This document shows, in pieces, positions 51,205 through 59,188 of a stretch of 64,000 nt of DNA. A program made the position numbers and the translations under genes. The stretch's first letter is position 1, and each line of letters begins with the position of its first letter. Below the pieces are notes generated by a model. That model was given only the letters and a program-made list of their open reading frames with translations. It searched no databases and was not told the origin of the DNA. The DNA comes from Candidatus Latescibacterota bacterium (lineage in GTDB: Bacteria > JAAXHH01): NCBI GenBank assembly GCA_022822725.1, contig JAJEAN010000007.1, forward strand, positions 445,435 to 509,434, given 5' to 3'.

Positions 51205-52514
51205 CCGAAGCGATGCCCCTCATCCTGTTCCTGGTCCTCTTCCTGCTGCTCCTGATGGGGTACCCGGTCGCCTTCACCCTGGGCGGCGTGTCCGTACTCC
51301 TCGGATTGATGACCTTCGGCGCGGATTTCTTCAACCTGCTGCCCCTGCGCATCTGGGGCGTCATGACGAACTACGTCCTGCTCGCCGTGCCCCTCTTCGT
51401 CTACATGGGCGTCATGCTGGAGAAATCGGGCCTGGCCGAGGACATGCTGGAGACCATGGCCCTGCTGTTCGGCCGGCTTCGGGGAGGCCTCGCCGTGGCG
51501 GTGGTGATCGTGGGGGCCTTGCTGGGGGCTTCCACCGGCATCGTGGGGGCGACGGTCGTGACCATGGGCCTGCTCAGCCTGCCCACGATGCTGAGGCGGG
51601 GTTACAGTCCCCAGGTGGCGACGGGAACGATCGCCGCGTCGGGAACGCTCGGACAGATCATCCCGCCCAGCGTGGTACTCGTGCTCCTCGGAAGCATTCT
51701 CAACGTGTCGGTCGGCGACATGTTCATCGGCGCCGTCATACCGGGTGCGATTCTCGTAGGCATGTACCTGGTGTGGCTTGCCATCGTGGCCATGTTCAAA
51801 CCGGACGAGGCCCCGGCCATGCCGGCCGACGAACTGGCGGCGTTCCGGGAGAGCGGCATGTTCAGGAAGATCATCAGGGCCTTCCTGCTTCCCCTGGGCC
51901 TGATGACGGTCGTGCTGGGCTCCATCTTCGCGGGCATCACCTCGCCGACGGAAGCGGCGGCCGTGGGTGCGCTGGGCGCGACCCTGCTCACCGTCTTCCA
52001 GGGCAAGTTCTCCTATGAAACGCTGAAGGCGGTCATGAAGGAGTGCACGCACATCACGTGCATGGTCTTCTTCGTGCTGGTGGGCGCCGAGGCCTTCGGA
52101 CTGGTCTTCCGGGGCATGAAGGGGGACGCCTACATGACCAGCCTGATCATGGACGCCAACCTGAGCACCTATGCCTTCCTGGCCCTGGTGCTGGTCATGA
52201 TCTTCATCGCCGGCTTCTTCATTGATTTCATCCAGATCACCTACATCATCGTGCCGGTCGTCACGCCCATATTCATCGCCTTCGGCGTCGACCTGCTGTG
52301 GCTCGGCATCCTGATCGCGGTGAACCTGCAGACTTCCTTCCTAACACCGCCCTTCGGGTTCTCCCTGTTCTATCTAAAAGGGGTAGCGCCGCCCGAAGTG
52401 CAGACCCGCCATATCTACCGGGGTATTCTGCCCTTTATCGTGATCCAGCTTTTCTGCCTGGGGTGTCTGGTCTACGCCCCGTACCTGGCGACCTGGCTGC
52501 CGGGCTTGCGCTAG
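51201..52514 (+). CDS. dctM: TRAP transporter large permease (DctM family)
   Basis: A 437-residue polytopic protein with about 12 membrane helices and the DctM signature regions (LGGVSVLLGLMTFG, GASTGIVGATVVTMGLLSLPTM, GTIAASGTLGQIIPPSVVLVLLG). It forms the ion-coupled translocation channel for organic acids. TTG 51201 is favoured over ATG 51213 because GGAGGAGG lies seven bases before it and it overlaps the dctQ stop, implying coupling. No periplasmic DctP binding protein gene is next to it in this window. Confidence 0.9.
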   Translation: MTEAMPLILFLVLFLLLLMGYPVAFTLGGVSVLLGLMTFGADFFNLLPLRIWGVMTNYVLLAVPLFVYMGVMLEKSGLAEDMLETMALLFGRLRGGLAVAVVIVGALLGASTGIVGATVVTMGLLSLPTMLRRGYSPQVATGTIAASGTLGQIIPPSVVLVLLGSILNVSVGDMFIGAVIPGAILVGMYLVWLAIVAMFKPDEAPAMPADELAAFRESGMFRKIIRAFLLPLGLMTVVLGSIFAGITSPTEAAAVGALGATLLTVFQGKFSYETLKAVMKECTHITCMVFFVLVGAEAFGLVFRGMKGDAYMTSLIMDANLSTYAFLALVLVMIFIAGFFIDFIQITYIIVPVVTPIFIAFGVDLLWLGILIAVNLQTSFLTPPFGFSLFYLKGVAPPEVQTRHIYRGILPFIVIQLFCLGCLVYAPYLATWLPGLR

Positions 52515-52531
52515 GTTAGCGGTTAAGACAC

Positions 52532-52566
52532 TTCAGTACCCGATCGCGTTTCAGTATCCGATCGCG
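52532..52566. repeat. 17-bp duplication spanning a stop codon
   Basis: TTCAGTACCCGATCGCG (52532-52548) and TTCAGTATCCGATCGCG (52550-52566) differ by one base and are one base apart. The second holds TCA at 52551-52553, the TGA stop of the gamma-glutamyltransferase gene; the unit carries the last residues IGY plus stop. Confidence 0.9.
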
Positions 52567-54194
52567 CAGCCGTCTTTTCGGGGCTCGGACGCACCGTGCA
52601 GCATGCCGGATTCCGGGTCGATGCGGATCGCCTGGTAGCCACCGTACCCGTGGGCAGACCGGGATATACGGTGGCCCATTTCCGCCAGTCGCCGGAAGGC
52701 CGCTTCTTCGATGCCTTCTTCCACGTTGACCCGTCCCCCTCCGGCCTCCATGGAAGCGCCCGTGGGTTCGGCCGAACCGAAGTGCTGGAACCGCGGCGCG
52801 TCGCCCGCCTCCTGCACGTCCATACCGAAATCGATCATGTTGCAGAGGACCTGGACGTGGCCCTGCGGCTGCATGGCCCCGCCCATCAGGCCGAAAGTGA
52901 GCCAGGGCTTGCCGTCCCGGGTCACCATGGCGGGGATGATGGTGTGGAAGGGCCGCTTGTGGGGCGCCAGGGCGTTGCGGTGCGTGGGATCCAGCGAGAA
53001 GAGTTGCCCCCGGTTCTGGATCGGGAATCCCGTGCGCTCCGGCACGATACCCGATCCGAATCCCCGGAAGATGCTCTGGATAAACGAAACGGCGTTGCGC
53101 GCTTCGTCGACGACGGTCATGTAGGCCGTGTCCCCGTGCTGAAGGACGGGATCGCCGGCCGGGACGTCGACCGCCGCCCTGCGGGGGTCGATGCGGGCCC
53201 GCTGCCGGTCGGCGTAGTCCTTTGACAGCAGCACTTCCACGGGCACGTCGGTGAAGGCGGGATCGGCGTAGAACACGGCGCGGTCGGCATAGGCGAGTTT
53301 TTTGGCTTCGATCTGCAGGTGCAGCGTTTCGGTCGACAGGCAACCGGTTTCGGCGAGGTCGTAGCCTTCCAGGATGTTCAGCATCTGCAGGGCGGCGATG
53401 CCCTGCCCGCTCGGGGGCAGTTCCCAGACCGTGTGGCCCCGGTAGTCGACACTGACGGGATCATCCCAGGTCGTCGCGTGGTCCCGGAGATCCTCGGGAC
53501 TGAACAGTCCGCCTGCGTCCCGGGAACAGGCCACGACGGCCTCGGCGATCTCGCCTTCGTAGAACGCGTCGCGTCCGCCCTCGGCCAGGAGGCGATATGA
53601 GTGGGCCAGGTCCGGGTTCCGGAACACCGCGCCGGGTTCGGGTGCTTTCCCCCCAGGCAGGTAGACACGGACGGACTCGGGCCAGGGCGTCAACAGCGCC
53701 GTGGATCCGGCCCAGTCTCTCGCGATGATGTCCGAAACGGGGAATCCGTTCTCCGCGTAGGCGATGGCAGGTTCCAGCACCTGTTCCAGGGACCGGGTGC
53801 CGAAGCGATCGAGGAGACAGGACCAGCCGTCGACGCAGCCCGGGACGGACCAGTTGAGCGGACCGGTACCAGGCACGTAGTCGTGTCCCAGCCCGGCGTA
53901 GTGGTCGATCGTGGCTGCGTACGGCGCCCTTCCGCTCGCGTTGAGACCGGTCAGCTCGCCGCTTTCGGCCTCCCAGACGATGGCGAACAGGTCGCCGCCG
54001 ATACCGCAGGACATGGGTTCCACCACGCCGAGTACGGCGTTGACGGCGATGGCGGCGTCAATGGCGTTGCCGCCGGATTTGAGGATTTCGATGCCGGCCT
54101 GGGCGGCCAGCGGCTGGCTCGTGGCCACCATGCCTCCGGGCGCCATGACGACCGAGCGCCGCGAGCCGCGGTAGGTGTGGGGATCGTATCGCAT
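52551..54194 (-). CDS. Gamma-glutamyltransferase family protein
   Basis: A 547-residue Ntn-hydrolase of the gamma-glutamyltranspeptidase family. The autocleavage site is GDTAYMTVVD, with T356 as nucleophile after maturation into two subunits; GRAPYAATIDHY and GFGSGIVPERTGFPIQNRGQLF are other family blocks. There is no signal peptide, unlike periplasmic GGT, so it resembles cytoplasmic YwrD-type members that act on gamma-glutamyl or cephalosporin-like amides. It is the last gene of a minus-strand run from kynureninase (57487). Confidence 0.85.
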   Translation of the reverse strand: MRYDPHTYRGSRRSVVMAPGGMVATSQPLAAQAGIEILKSGGNAIDAAIAVNAVLGVVEPMSCGIGGDLFAIVWEAESGELTGLNASGRAPYAATIDHYAGLGHDYVPGTGPLNWSVPGCVDGWSCLLDRFGTRSLEQVLEPAIAYAENGFPVSDIIARDWAGSTALLTPWPESVRVYLPGGKAPEPGAVFRNPDLAHSYRLLAEGGRDAFYEGEIAEAVVACSRDAGGLFSPEDLRDHATTWDDPVSVDYRGHTVWELPPSGQGIAALQMLNILEGYDLAETGCLSTETLHLQIEAKKLAYADRAVFYADPAFTDVPVEVLLSKDYADRQRARIDPRRAAVDVPAGDPVLQHGDTAYMTVVDEARNAVSFIQSIFRGFGSGIVPERTGFPIQNRGQLFSLDPTHRNALAPHKRPFHTIIPAMVTRDGKPWLTFGLMGGAMQPQGHVQVLCNMIDFGMDVQEAGDAPRFQHFGSAEPTGASMEAGGGRVNVEEGIEEAAFRRLAEMGHRISRSAHGYGGYQAIRIDPESGMLHGASEPRKDGCAIGY

Positions 54195-54214
54195 GGTCTG
54201 CGTTTCTACTCCGT

Positions 54215-54245
54215 TCGGATGTGATCAGCTCGGATGGTGATCAGC
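54215..54245. repeat. 15/16-bp duplication spanning a stop codon
   Basis: TCGGATGTGATCAGC (54215-54229) and TCGGATGGTGATCAGC (54230-54245) are adjacent and differ by a one-base insertion. The second contains TCA at 54241-54243, the TGA stop of the epimerase-like gene. Confidence 0.9.
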
Positions 54246-55041
54246 GGAAGAAGGTCTCGGCATTGTGCCGGGGCAGATATCCGATCTCTTCCTTCGGCGT
54301 CTGTATGTCGAAAATGTTGTACGTGTTGTCCGAAATGACGAAATAGTGCCGCGCCGGTGGCAGCTTGCCGGCGAGATGGGCCGTGTAAGCGGCGTGGACC
54401 ATGGCCGCCGCGTCCTGCTGGTGGCACCAGACGGCGAAATAGCCCCGCTCCTCCGTGAGGGGAGTATTGCGTGGGTTCACGCCGCCCCAGCGCGTTGCCA
54501 CCGCGCCGCAACCACGGTCGGCCGCCCGTTCCACCCAGGCCTCGACGTAGGCCTTTTCGTGGCCGTAGTCGTTGATCGGGCAGGCGGGCAGGTGCGCGGA
54601 GATCGGCGCGGGCCATTCCCGGATCGAATCGAACCTGCGTTCCGCGAGCAACGCGTACGCGCCCGATTCGAAAAAGTGATAGGCATCGTCCACCGCGTGC
54701 ACGGAACTCGAAGCCACGATCATCGGCCCGTGGCCCGAACGGCCCAGGTCCAGCACCGATTCGAACACCAGGTCCGTCATGCGGTTCATGGCCGCGAGAT
54801 CGCCCTGCCGGGCCAGGTAGACGACGAGATCGAATCCGGGGAGCATGTCCCTGAATCTATCAGGCTCTTCGACGATGTTCATATCGACGAACCGGCCTTC
54901 GGCGAGGCCCTCGGCCTTGTCGGGCGCACCGGGCAGGTCGATGGAACAGAAGCGGTATCTGTCGTCCAGCTCCGGCAGGTACGTCCTGAGTCCGGACCCG
55001 ATCGTCCCCCGGCCCCCGATGAGCAGCGTGTTGAACGCCAT
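54241..55041 (-). CDS. NAD(P)-dependent epimerase/dehydratase family protein
   Basis: A 266-residue extended short-chain dehydrogenase. The N-terminal nucleotide site is LLIGGRGTIGSGL (about residues 6-18), a Ser-rich VASSSVHAVDD strand follows, and the catalytic Tyr-x-x-x-Lys is in YGHEKAY. It probably epimerises or oxidises a sugar or sugar acid. It lies 46 bases upstream of the GGT gene and 11 bases downstream of the iron alcohol dehydrogenase, all on the minus strand. Confidence 0.82.
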   Translation of the reverse strand: MAFNTLLIGGRGTIGSGLRTYLPELDDRYRFCSIDLPGAPDKAEGLAEGRFVDMNIVEEPDRFRDMLPGFDLVVYLARQGDLAAMNRMTDLVFESVLDLGRSGHGPMIVASSSVHAVDDAYHFFESGAYALLAERRFDSIREWPAPISAHLPACPINDYGHEKAYVEAWVERAADRGCGAVATRWGGVNPRNTPLTEERGYFAVWCHQQDAAAMVHAAYTAHLAGKLPPARHYFVISDNTYNIFDIQTPKEEIGYLPRHNAETFFR

Positions 55042-55052
55042 GCGGCCTCCTC

Positions 55053-56216
55053 TCAGTAGGCCTCCAGATAAAGCGATTTGATTTGGTCGGCCGTGGGCAC
55101 GCGCGGATTGTTCTGCGGGCTCCCTGAAGCCAGGGCGTCGTCGGCCATCTTGTCCAGTGCCCCGGTAAGGGCCTCCCTGGATATGCCGCAGTCTCTCAAT
55201 CCCGATATCTCGACGTTGTCGTTGAGTCTTTGCAGGCCGTCGACGAGCAGTTCACAGGCGGTGGGCGTATCGTCCCCTTCCAGCGCCCAGCCGAGCTTCC
55301 GGGCCAGTACGGCGTATCTTTCAGGTGCCGCCGGCACGCTGAACCGGGTGACCGCCGGCAGCAGCACGGAATTGCTGAGACCGTGGGGCAGGTGGAAGAC
55401 CGCACCAAGGGGCCTGCTCATGCCGTGCACGAGGCAGACCGAGCTGTTGGCGAAGGCCATGCCGCCCAGGGAAGCGGCTTCCATCATGCCCCGGCGCGCT
55501 TCGTGGTCGCCGGGATGCTGCCAGGCCCGTAACAGGTGCCTGCCGACGAGATCGACGCAGGCAAGGGAGAGGGCGTCCGTCATCGTGCCGTTCTTGCGCG
55601 ATACATACGCCTCGATGCCGTGGGTCAGCGTGTCCACGCCGACGTTGGCCGTCAGGGGACGGGGCATGGACAGGGTCAGCGTGTAGTCTACGAAGGCCGC
55701 CGCTGGCAGCACATGGGCATCCAGGATCATCATCTTCACGTTGCGGCGCGTATCCGTTATGACCGTCACCCGGGTCATTTCGCTGCCCGTACCGGCCGTC
55801 GTGGGAACGGCGAACAGCGGCAGGCCGGGCCGGGGTATCCGGTGATAGCCCGCGTATTCGGACAGGGGACCGTCGTTGGCGGCCATGACCGAGATGCCCT
55901 TCCCCGCGTCGATGCTGCTGCCGCCGCCGACCGCAATGACGCCGTCGCAGCCGTTCTCGGTAAGCAGGGCGAGTCCTTCCTCGACGTTCACGTCCGTGGG
56001 CTCGGGGGTCACGTCACCGTAGACACAGGCTCTAATGCCCGCCTTGCGGCACAGGTCCACCATGCGGGCAGGCAGGCCCTGTTCGACGAGGTAGGGATCG
56101 GAGACGATAAGCACGTTTTTCAGTCCGGCGCGGACGGCCTGGGGGGCCGCTTCGTCGAATGCTCCCGCCCCACTTATAATGATGGGAGGGATATTGATCT
56201 GCACGGGACCGTTCAC
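55053..56216 (-). CDS. Iron-containing alcohol dehydrogenase
   Basis: A 387-residue group III alcohol dehydrogenase. The NAD-binding GGGSSIDAGKGISV motif and the two iron-binding blocks are present: TLTHGIEAYVSRK and SVCLVHGMSRPLGAVFHLPHGLSN. It oxidises or reduces short-chain alcohols or aldehydes, including lactaldehyde-type compounds. It begins two bases after the kynureninase stop and ends 11 bases before the epimerase, so it is in the middle of that operon. Confidence 0.88.
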   Translation of the reverse strand: MNGPVQINIPPIIISGAGAFDEAAPQAVRAGLKNVLIVSDPYLVEQGLPARMVDLCRKAGIRACVYGDVTPEPTDVNVEEGLALLTENGCDGVIAVGGGSSIDAGKGISVMAANDGPLSEYAGYHRIPRPGLPLFAVPTTAGTGSEMTRVTVITDTRRNVKMMILDAHVLPAAAFVDYTLTLSMPRPLTANVGVDTLTHGIEAYVSRKNGTMTDALSLACVDLVGRHLLRAWQHPGDHEARRGMMEAASLGGMAFANSSVCLVHGMSRPLGAVFHLPHGLSNSVLLPAVTRFSVPAAPERYAVLARKLGWALEGDDTPTACELLVDGLQRLNDNVEISGLRDCGISREALTGALDKMADDALASGSPQNNPRVPTADQIKSLYLEAY

Positions 56217-56218
56217 CG

Positions 56219-57487
56219 TCAGGTAACTCCTTTGATGACGGTGCTGTACTGCCGGAACGAACCGGTCTGCACGACTTCGCGGAGCGCGTGCACGGCCGCG
56301 TGCAGTTCCTCGTAGGTCGTGTAAAGCGGTGCGATGCCCAGCCGGATGTTGTCGGGCATGCGGAAATCGGAAATCACATGTTTTTCCTCCCGGATCGCCT
56401 GGTCGATTCGGTACCCCTCGGCATGGCCGAAGGAGACGTGCGAACCCCGGCCTGCGCCGTTCCGGGGCGAATTCAGCGTGAATCCGAGGGGCGCCAGCAC
56501 GGATGCCCAGAGATCGACCAGGTACTCGGACTGGCTCAGCGACTTGGCGCGCATGGAATCCACGCCGGCTTCGAGCGCGAGGTCCACGCCGGGTTCGATC
56601 ATGGCCAGGGAGAGGACGGACGGCGTGCCCGTGAGATAGCGGTCAATGCCGGACGCCGGCTCGAATTCGGGATCGAAATAGAACTGCTTCCGGTGGCCGA
56701 ACCAGCCTGATACCGGATTCATCAGCCTGGATTGCAGGTCTTCGCGGACGTAGAGAAAAGCCGGCGCGCCGGGGCCGCCGTTCAGGTACTTGTACGTGGA
56801 ACCCACCGCCAGGTCGATGCCCAGGTCGTGGCACGCCATCGGTACGACGCCGGCGGAATGACTCAGGTCCCACAGGATCATCGCGTCCCGGCCGTGGGCG
56901 ATCTCGGTGATCCGCGCCATGTCGTACATGTAACTGGACTTGTACATGACGTGGGAGAGCAGCACCAGGGCCGTATCGTCGTCGATGGTCCGGTCCAGGG
57001 CTTCCTCGGACACGGCAAAACCATTGTCCACGGGGAGAACGACCAGGTCGTACGCGGGATCGAGCAGGTCCGCCACGGCCTTCAGGATATAGATGTCCGA
57101 CGGGAAGTTCACGCTGTCGGTTACGATGCGGCGCTTCCCCGGCCGCTCCTTCAGCGCACCGGCAATCAGTTTGAACAGGTTTACCGAGGTCGAGTCGGCG
57201 ATGATCACCTCGTCGGGTCGGGCGCCGATCAGGCCGGCCAGCTTTCCGCCGATGCGCCTTGAGAGCCCCATCCATTCGTCATTCCAGGCCCGTATGAGCC
57301 GGCTGCCCCACTGATGCCGGATCAGCCGGTCCATCAAGGAGATGGCATCCTTGGGAACACGCCCGAGGGAGTTGCCGTCCAGATAGATCAGGCCGGGGTC
57401 GTCGATCAGAAAGCGATCCCGGAACCCGCCCAGGTCATCGCGGCGGTCCAGATTACGCGCGTACTCGAGCGACGTGTTGAAATCCAA
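56219..57487 (-). CDS. kynU: Kynureninase
   Basis: A 422-residue PLP-dependent hydrolase that cleaves kynurenine or 3-hydroxykynurenine into alanine and anthranilate. Family motifs include DGNSLGRVPK near the start, DSVNFPSDIYI, LWDLSHSAGVVPMACHDLGIDLAVGSTYKYLNGGPGAP with the PLP lysine at K233, and GWFGHRKQFYFDPEFEPASGIDRYLTGTPSVLSL. Length is normal for KynU. It is the first gene of the minus-strand run with an iron alcohol dehydrogenase, an epimerase and a GGT-like enzyme. Tryptophan dioxygenase and arylformamidase genes are not in the window. Confidence 0.9.
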   Translation of the reverse strand: MDFNTSLEYARNLDRRDDLGGFRDRFLIDDPGLIYLDGNSLGRVPKDAISLMDRLIRHQWGSRLIRAWNDEWMGLSRRIGGKLAGLIGARPDEVIIADSTSVNLFKLIAGALKERPGKRRIVTDSVNFPSDIYILKAVADLLDPAYDLVVLPVDNGFAVSEEALDRTIDDDTALVLLSHVMYKSSYMYDMARITEIAHGRDAMILWDLSHSAGVVPMACHDLGIDLAVGSTYKYLNGGPGAPAFLYVREDLQSRLMNPVSGWFGHRKQFYFDPEFEPASGIDRYLTGTPSVLSLAMIEPGVDLALEAGVDSMRAKSLSQSEYLVDLWASVLAPLGFTLNSPRNGAGRGSHVSFGHAEGYRIDQAIREEKHVISDFRMPDNIRLGIAPLYTTYEELHAAVHALREVVQTGSFRQYSTVIKGVT

Positions 57488-57613
57488 ACACCTACCTCCA
57501 CAGGTTCTGCTGTCGCTGGGATGCGGCTTTAATGTGCGGCGGAAGAGAAAACCGGAATGTAAACGGAGGGGAAGGCCGGGACAAGTGGAATGTCAGTGTC
57601 CGGGCGCTTAGCT

Positions 57614-57667
57614 GTGCTCGCCGGCTGGCCCGCCTGGCCCGTGCTCACCGGCTGGCCCGTTTGGCTC
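57614..57667. repeat. 27-bp tandem duplication spanning a stop codon
   Basis: Two 27-bp units beginning GTGCTCNCCGGCTGGCCCG lie at 57614-57640 and 57641-57667, equal at about 23 of 27 positions. The second contains the TGA stop of the SanA-like gene (TCA at 57645-57647); at the same place the first has CGA. Confidence 0.85.
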
Positions 57668-58316
57668 GCTCGTCCTGCTCCAGGGAACGCGGCTGGGTGT
57701 CGAAGAGGTTCAGGTCGACAAAGGCCATCACCCGGGCCAGCGTTTCGCGGTATCGCAACAGCAGGGACTGGGTATGCGGGGTATCTTCGGCACAGAAACC
57801 CGTCGCATCGAGATCGACGGCATCAGCGAGGTAAAGCGCCCGTTCACAGTGAAACTGCTGCGATACGACGATGACGCGGTCGAGACCAAACACTTTCTTC
57901 GCCCGGAAGACGGAGTCCAGGGTCCGCACGCCGGCGTAGTCGAGCATGATGTATTCTTCCGGAACGCCCAGTTCGACCAGGTCCCGCTGCATGGTCGTCG
58001 TCTCGTCATAATATTTCGTGGAAGCATCCCCGCTGACGAGTATGGCACGGATCCGGCCGGCGTGAAACAACTCGGCGGCGGCCTCGATGCGCGCGCGGTA
58101 GTATCGGTTGACGTTCCCCTCGGCGTACTTGGAAGTGCCCAGTACGAGTCCCACCCGGCATTCGGGCGTTTCCTCGATCAGGTAGTACAGACGGGCGGAT
58201 GCGTTGCGGGTAATGGCGAAATCGTTTAACAGGGCGGCGAAGAGACCGGTCATGGCGAGCGCCGTGACGACCCTGGTCAATACCGGCAAATGGCGAAATG
58301 CAGGTTTGCTTCGCAT
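57645..58316 (-). CDS. SanA/YdcF-like DUF218 membrane-anchored protein
   Basis: A 223-residue protein with one N-terminal transmembrane helix (about 12-30, LTRVVTALAMTGLFAALL) and a DUF218 domain: VGLVLGTSKYAEGNVNRYYRARIEAAAELFHAGRIRAILVSGDAS and DYAGVRTLDSVFRAKKVFG are characteristic of SanA/SgmB. SanA-type proteins influence envelope integrity and vancomycin sensitivity; the biochemical activity is not established. The extreme C-terminus (RAKRASR) is made by the 27-bp repeat described above, so that end is evolutionarily young. Confidence 0.85.
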   Translation of the reverse strand: MRSKPAFRHLPVLTRVVTALAMTGLFAALLNDFAITRNASARLYYLIEETPECRVGLVLGTSKYAEGNVNRYYRARIEAAAELFHAGRIRAILVSGDASTKYYDETTTMQRDLVELGVPEEYIMLDYAGVRTLDSVFRAKKVFGLDRVIVVSQQFHCERALYLADAVDLDATGFCAEDTPHTQSLLLRYRETLARVMAFVDLNLFDTQPRSLEQDERAKRASR

Positions 58317-58461
58317 CGAAACACACGATTTCTGGGGAAATGGATCTTTGAGGTATGAAGAACCGGGGTTATACTTTCATACTACCTGGCGCGGTCTGTG
58401 TCGTCAAGCGGTAAACCATGAATTTTGATGTGCTCTCCTTAGACACCGGAGTGTTACCAAC

Positions 58462-59175
58462 ATGTTAAAGCGATTGCCCACCTTGTTTCGCCCCATGATC
58501 CGGTTTCGCCTCAATACCTTGCTTCGCCCCATGATCCGGCTGGTTCTCATGATCTGGCTGCTACCCCTTGCGGCGGCGGAAAGCCGGCAGAACGTGCCGG
58601 CCGATGAGGCGCCGATGACCGTGCTGTTCTATGGCAACAGCCTGACGGCGGGGTACGGGGTCGATCCCGACAAGGCATTTCCGCAACTGGTGCAGTTGAA
58701 GATCGACGGACTCGGCTGGCCGTTCAGGGTGATCAACGGCGGCGTGGGCGGGGAGACCTCGGCGGGCGGCCTGAGCCGTATCGACTGGGTGCTCCAGAAC
58801 CGTCCGGACGTATTCATCCTCGAACTGGGCGGGAACGACGGGCTTCGGGGTGTCGACCCCCGCGTCACCCGCCGGAACCTGCGGGCCATCATCCGGCGTG
58901 TCCGCGAACGGTATCCAGCGACGAAGATCATTCTCGCCGGCATGCAGGCGCCGCCCAATATGGGCCAGCGCTTTGTGACCGAGTTCAGGGAGATCTACCC
59001 GGAACTGGCTGAATCGGAGCGTGTTTCGCTCATCCCCTTCATTCTCGAAGGCGTCGGCGGCATAGCGGAATTGAATCAGCCCGATGGCATCCATCCCACC
59101 GCGGAAGGGCACGCGATCATGGCCGAGCTGGTCTGGAAGGCGCTCGAACCTGTACTCAGGGAATTGCTGCCGTGA
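58462..59175 (+). CDS. tesA: TesA-like SGNH arylesterase/lysophospholipase
   Basis: A 237-residue secreted esterase. After a long basic leader and a hydrophobic segment ending in PLAAAE, the SGNH blocks appear: FYGNSLTAGYG with Ser 60 as nucleophile (a GNSL variant of GDSL), GGVGGETSAGGL, LELGGNDGLRG and DGIHPTAEGH with the Asp-His pair. TesA-type enzymes hydrolyse acyl-CoA, lysophospholipid and aryl esters in the periplasm. The leader contains a 12-residue duplication (TLFRPMIR, TLLRPMIR). It converges on the YbbP-type permease gene. Confidence 0.87.
   Translation: MLKRLPTLFRPMIRFRLNTLLRPMIRLVLMIWLLPLAAAESRQNVPADEAPMTVLFYGNSLTAGYGVDPDKAFPQLVQLKIDGLGWPFRVINGGVGGETSAGGLSRIDWVLQNRPDVFILELGGNDGLRGVDPRVTRRNLRAIIRRVRERYPATKIILAGMQAPPNMGQRFVTEFREIYPELAESERVSLIPFILEGVGGIAELNQPDGIHPTAEGHAIMAELVWKALEPVLRELLP
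58480..58551. repeat. 36-bp in-frame duplication in the TesA signal peptide
   Basis: Two 36-bp units starting ACCTTGYTTCGCCCCATGAT lie at 58480-58515 and 58516-58551. The first 25 bases differ only at one site; the later part has diverged. The frame is preserved, giving TLFRPMIR and TLLRPMIR 12 residues apart at the N-terminus. Confidence 0.85.
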
Positions 59176-59188
59176 TTCGGCGTATCGA

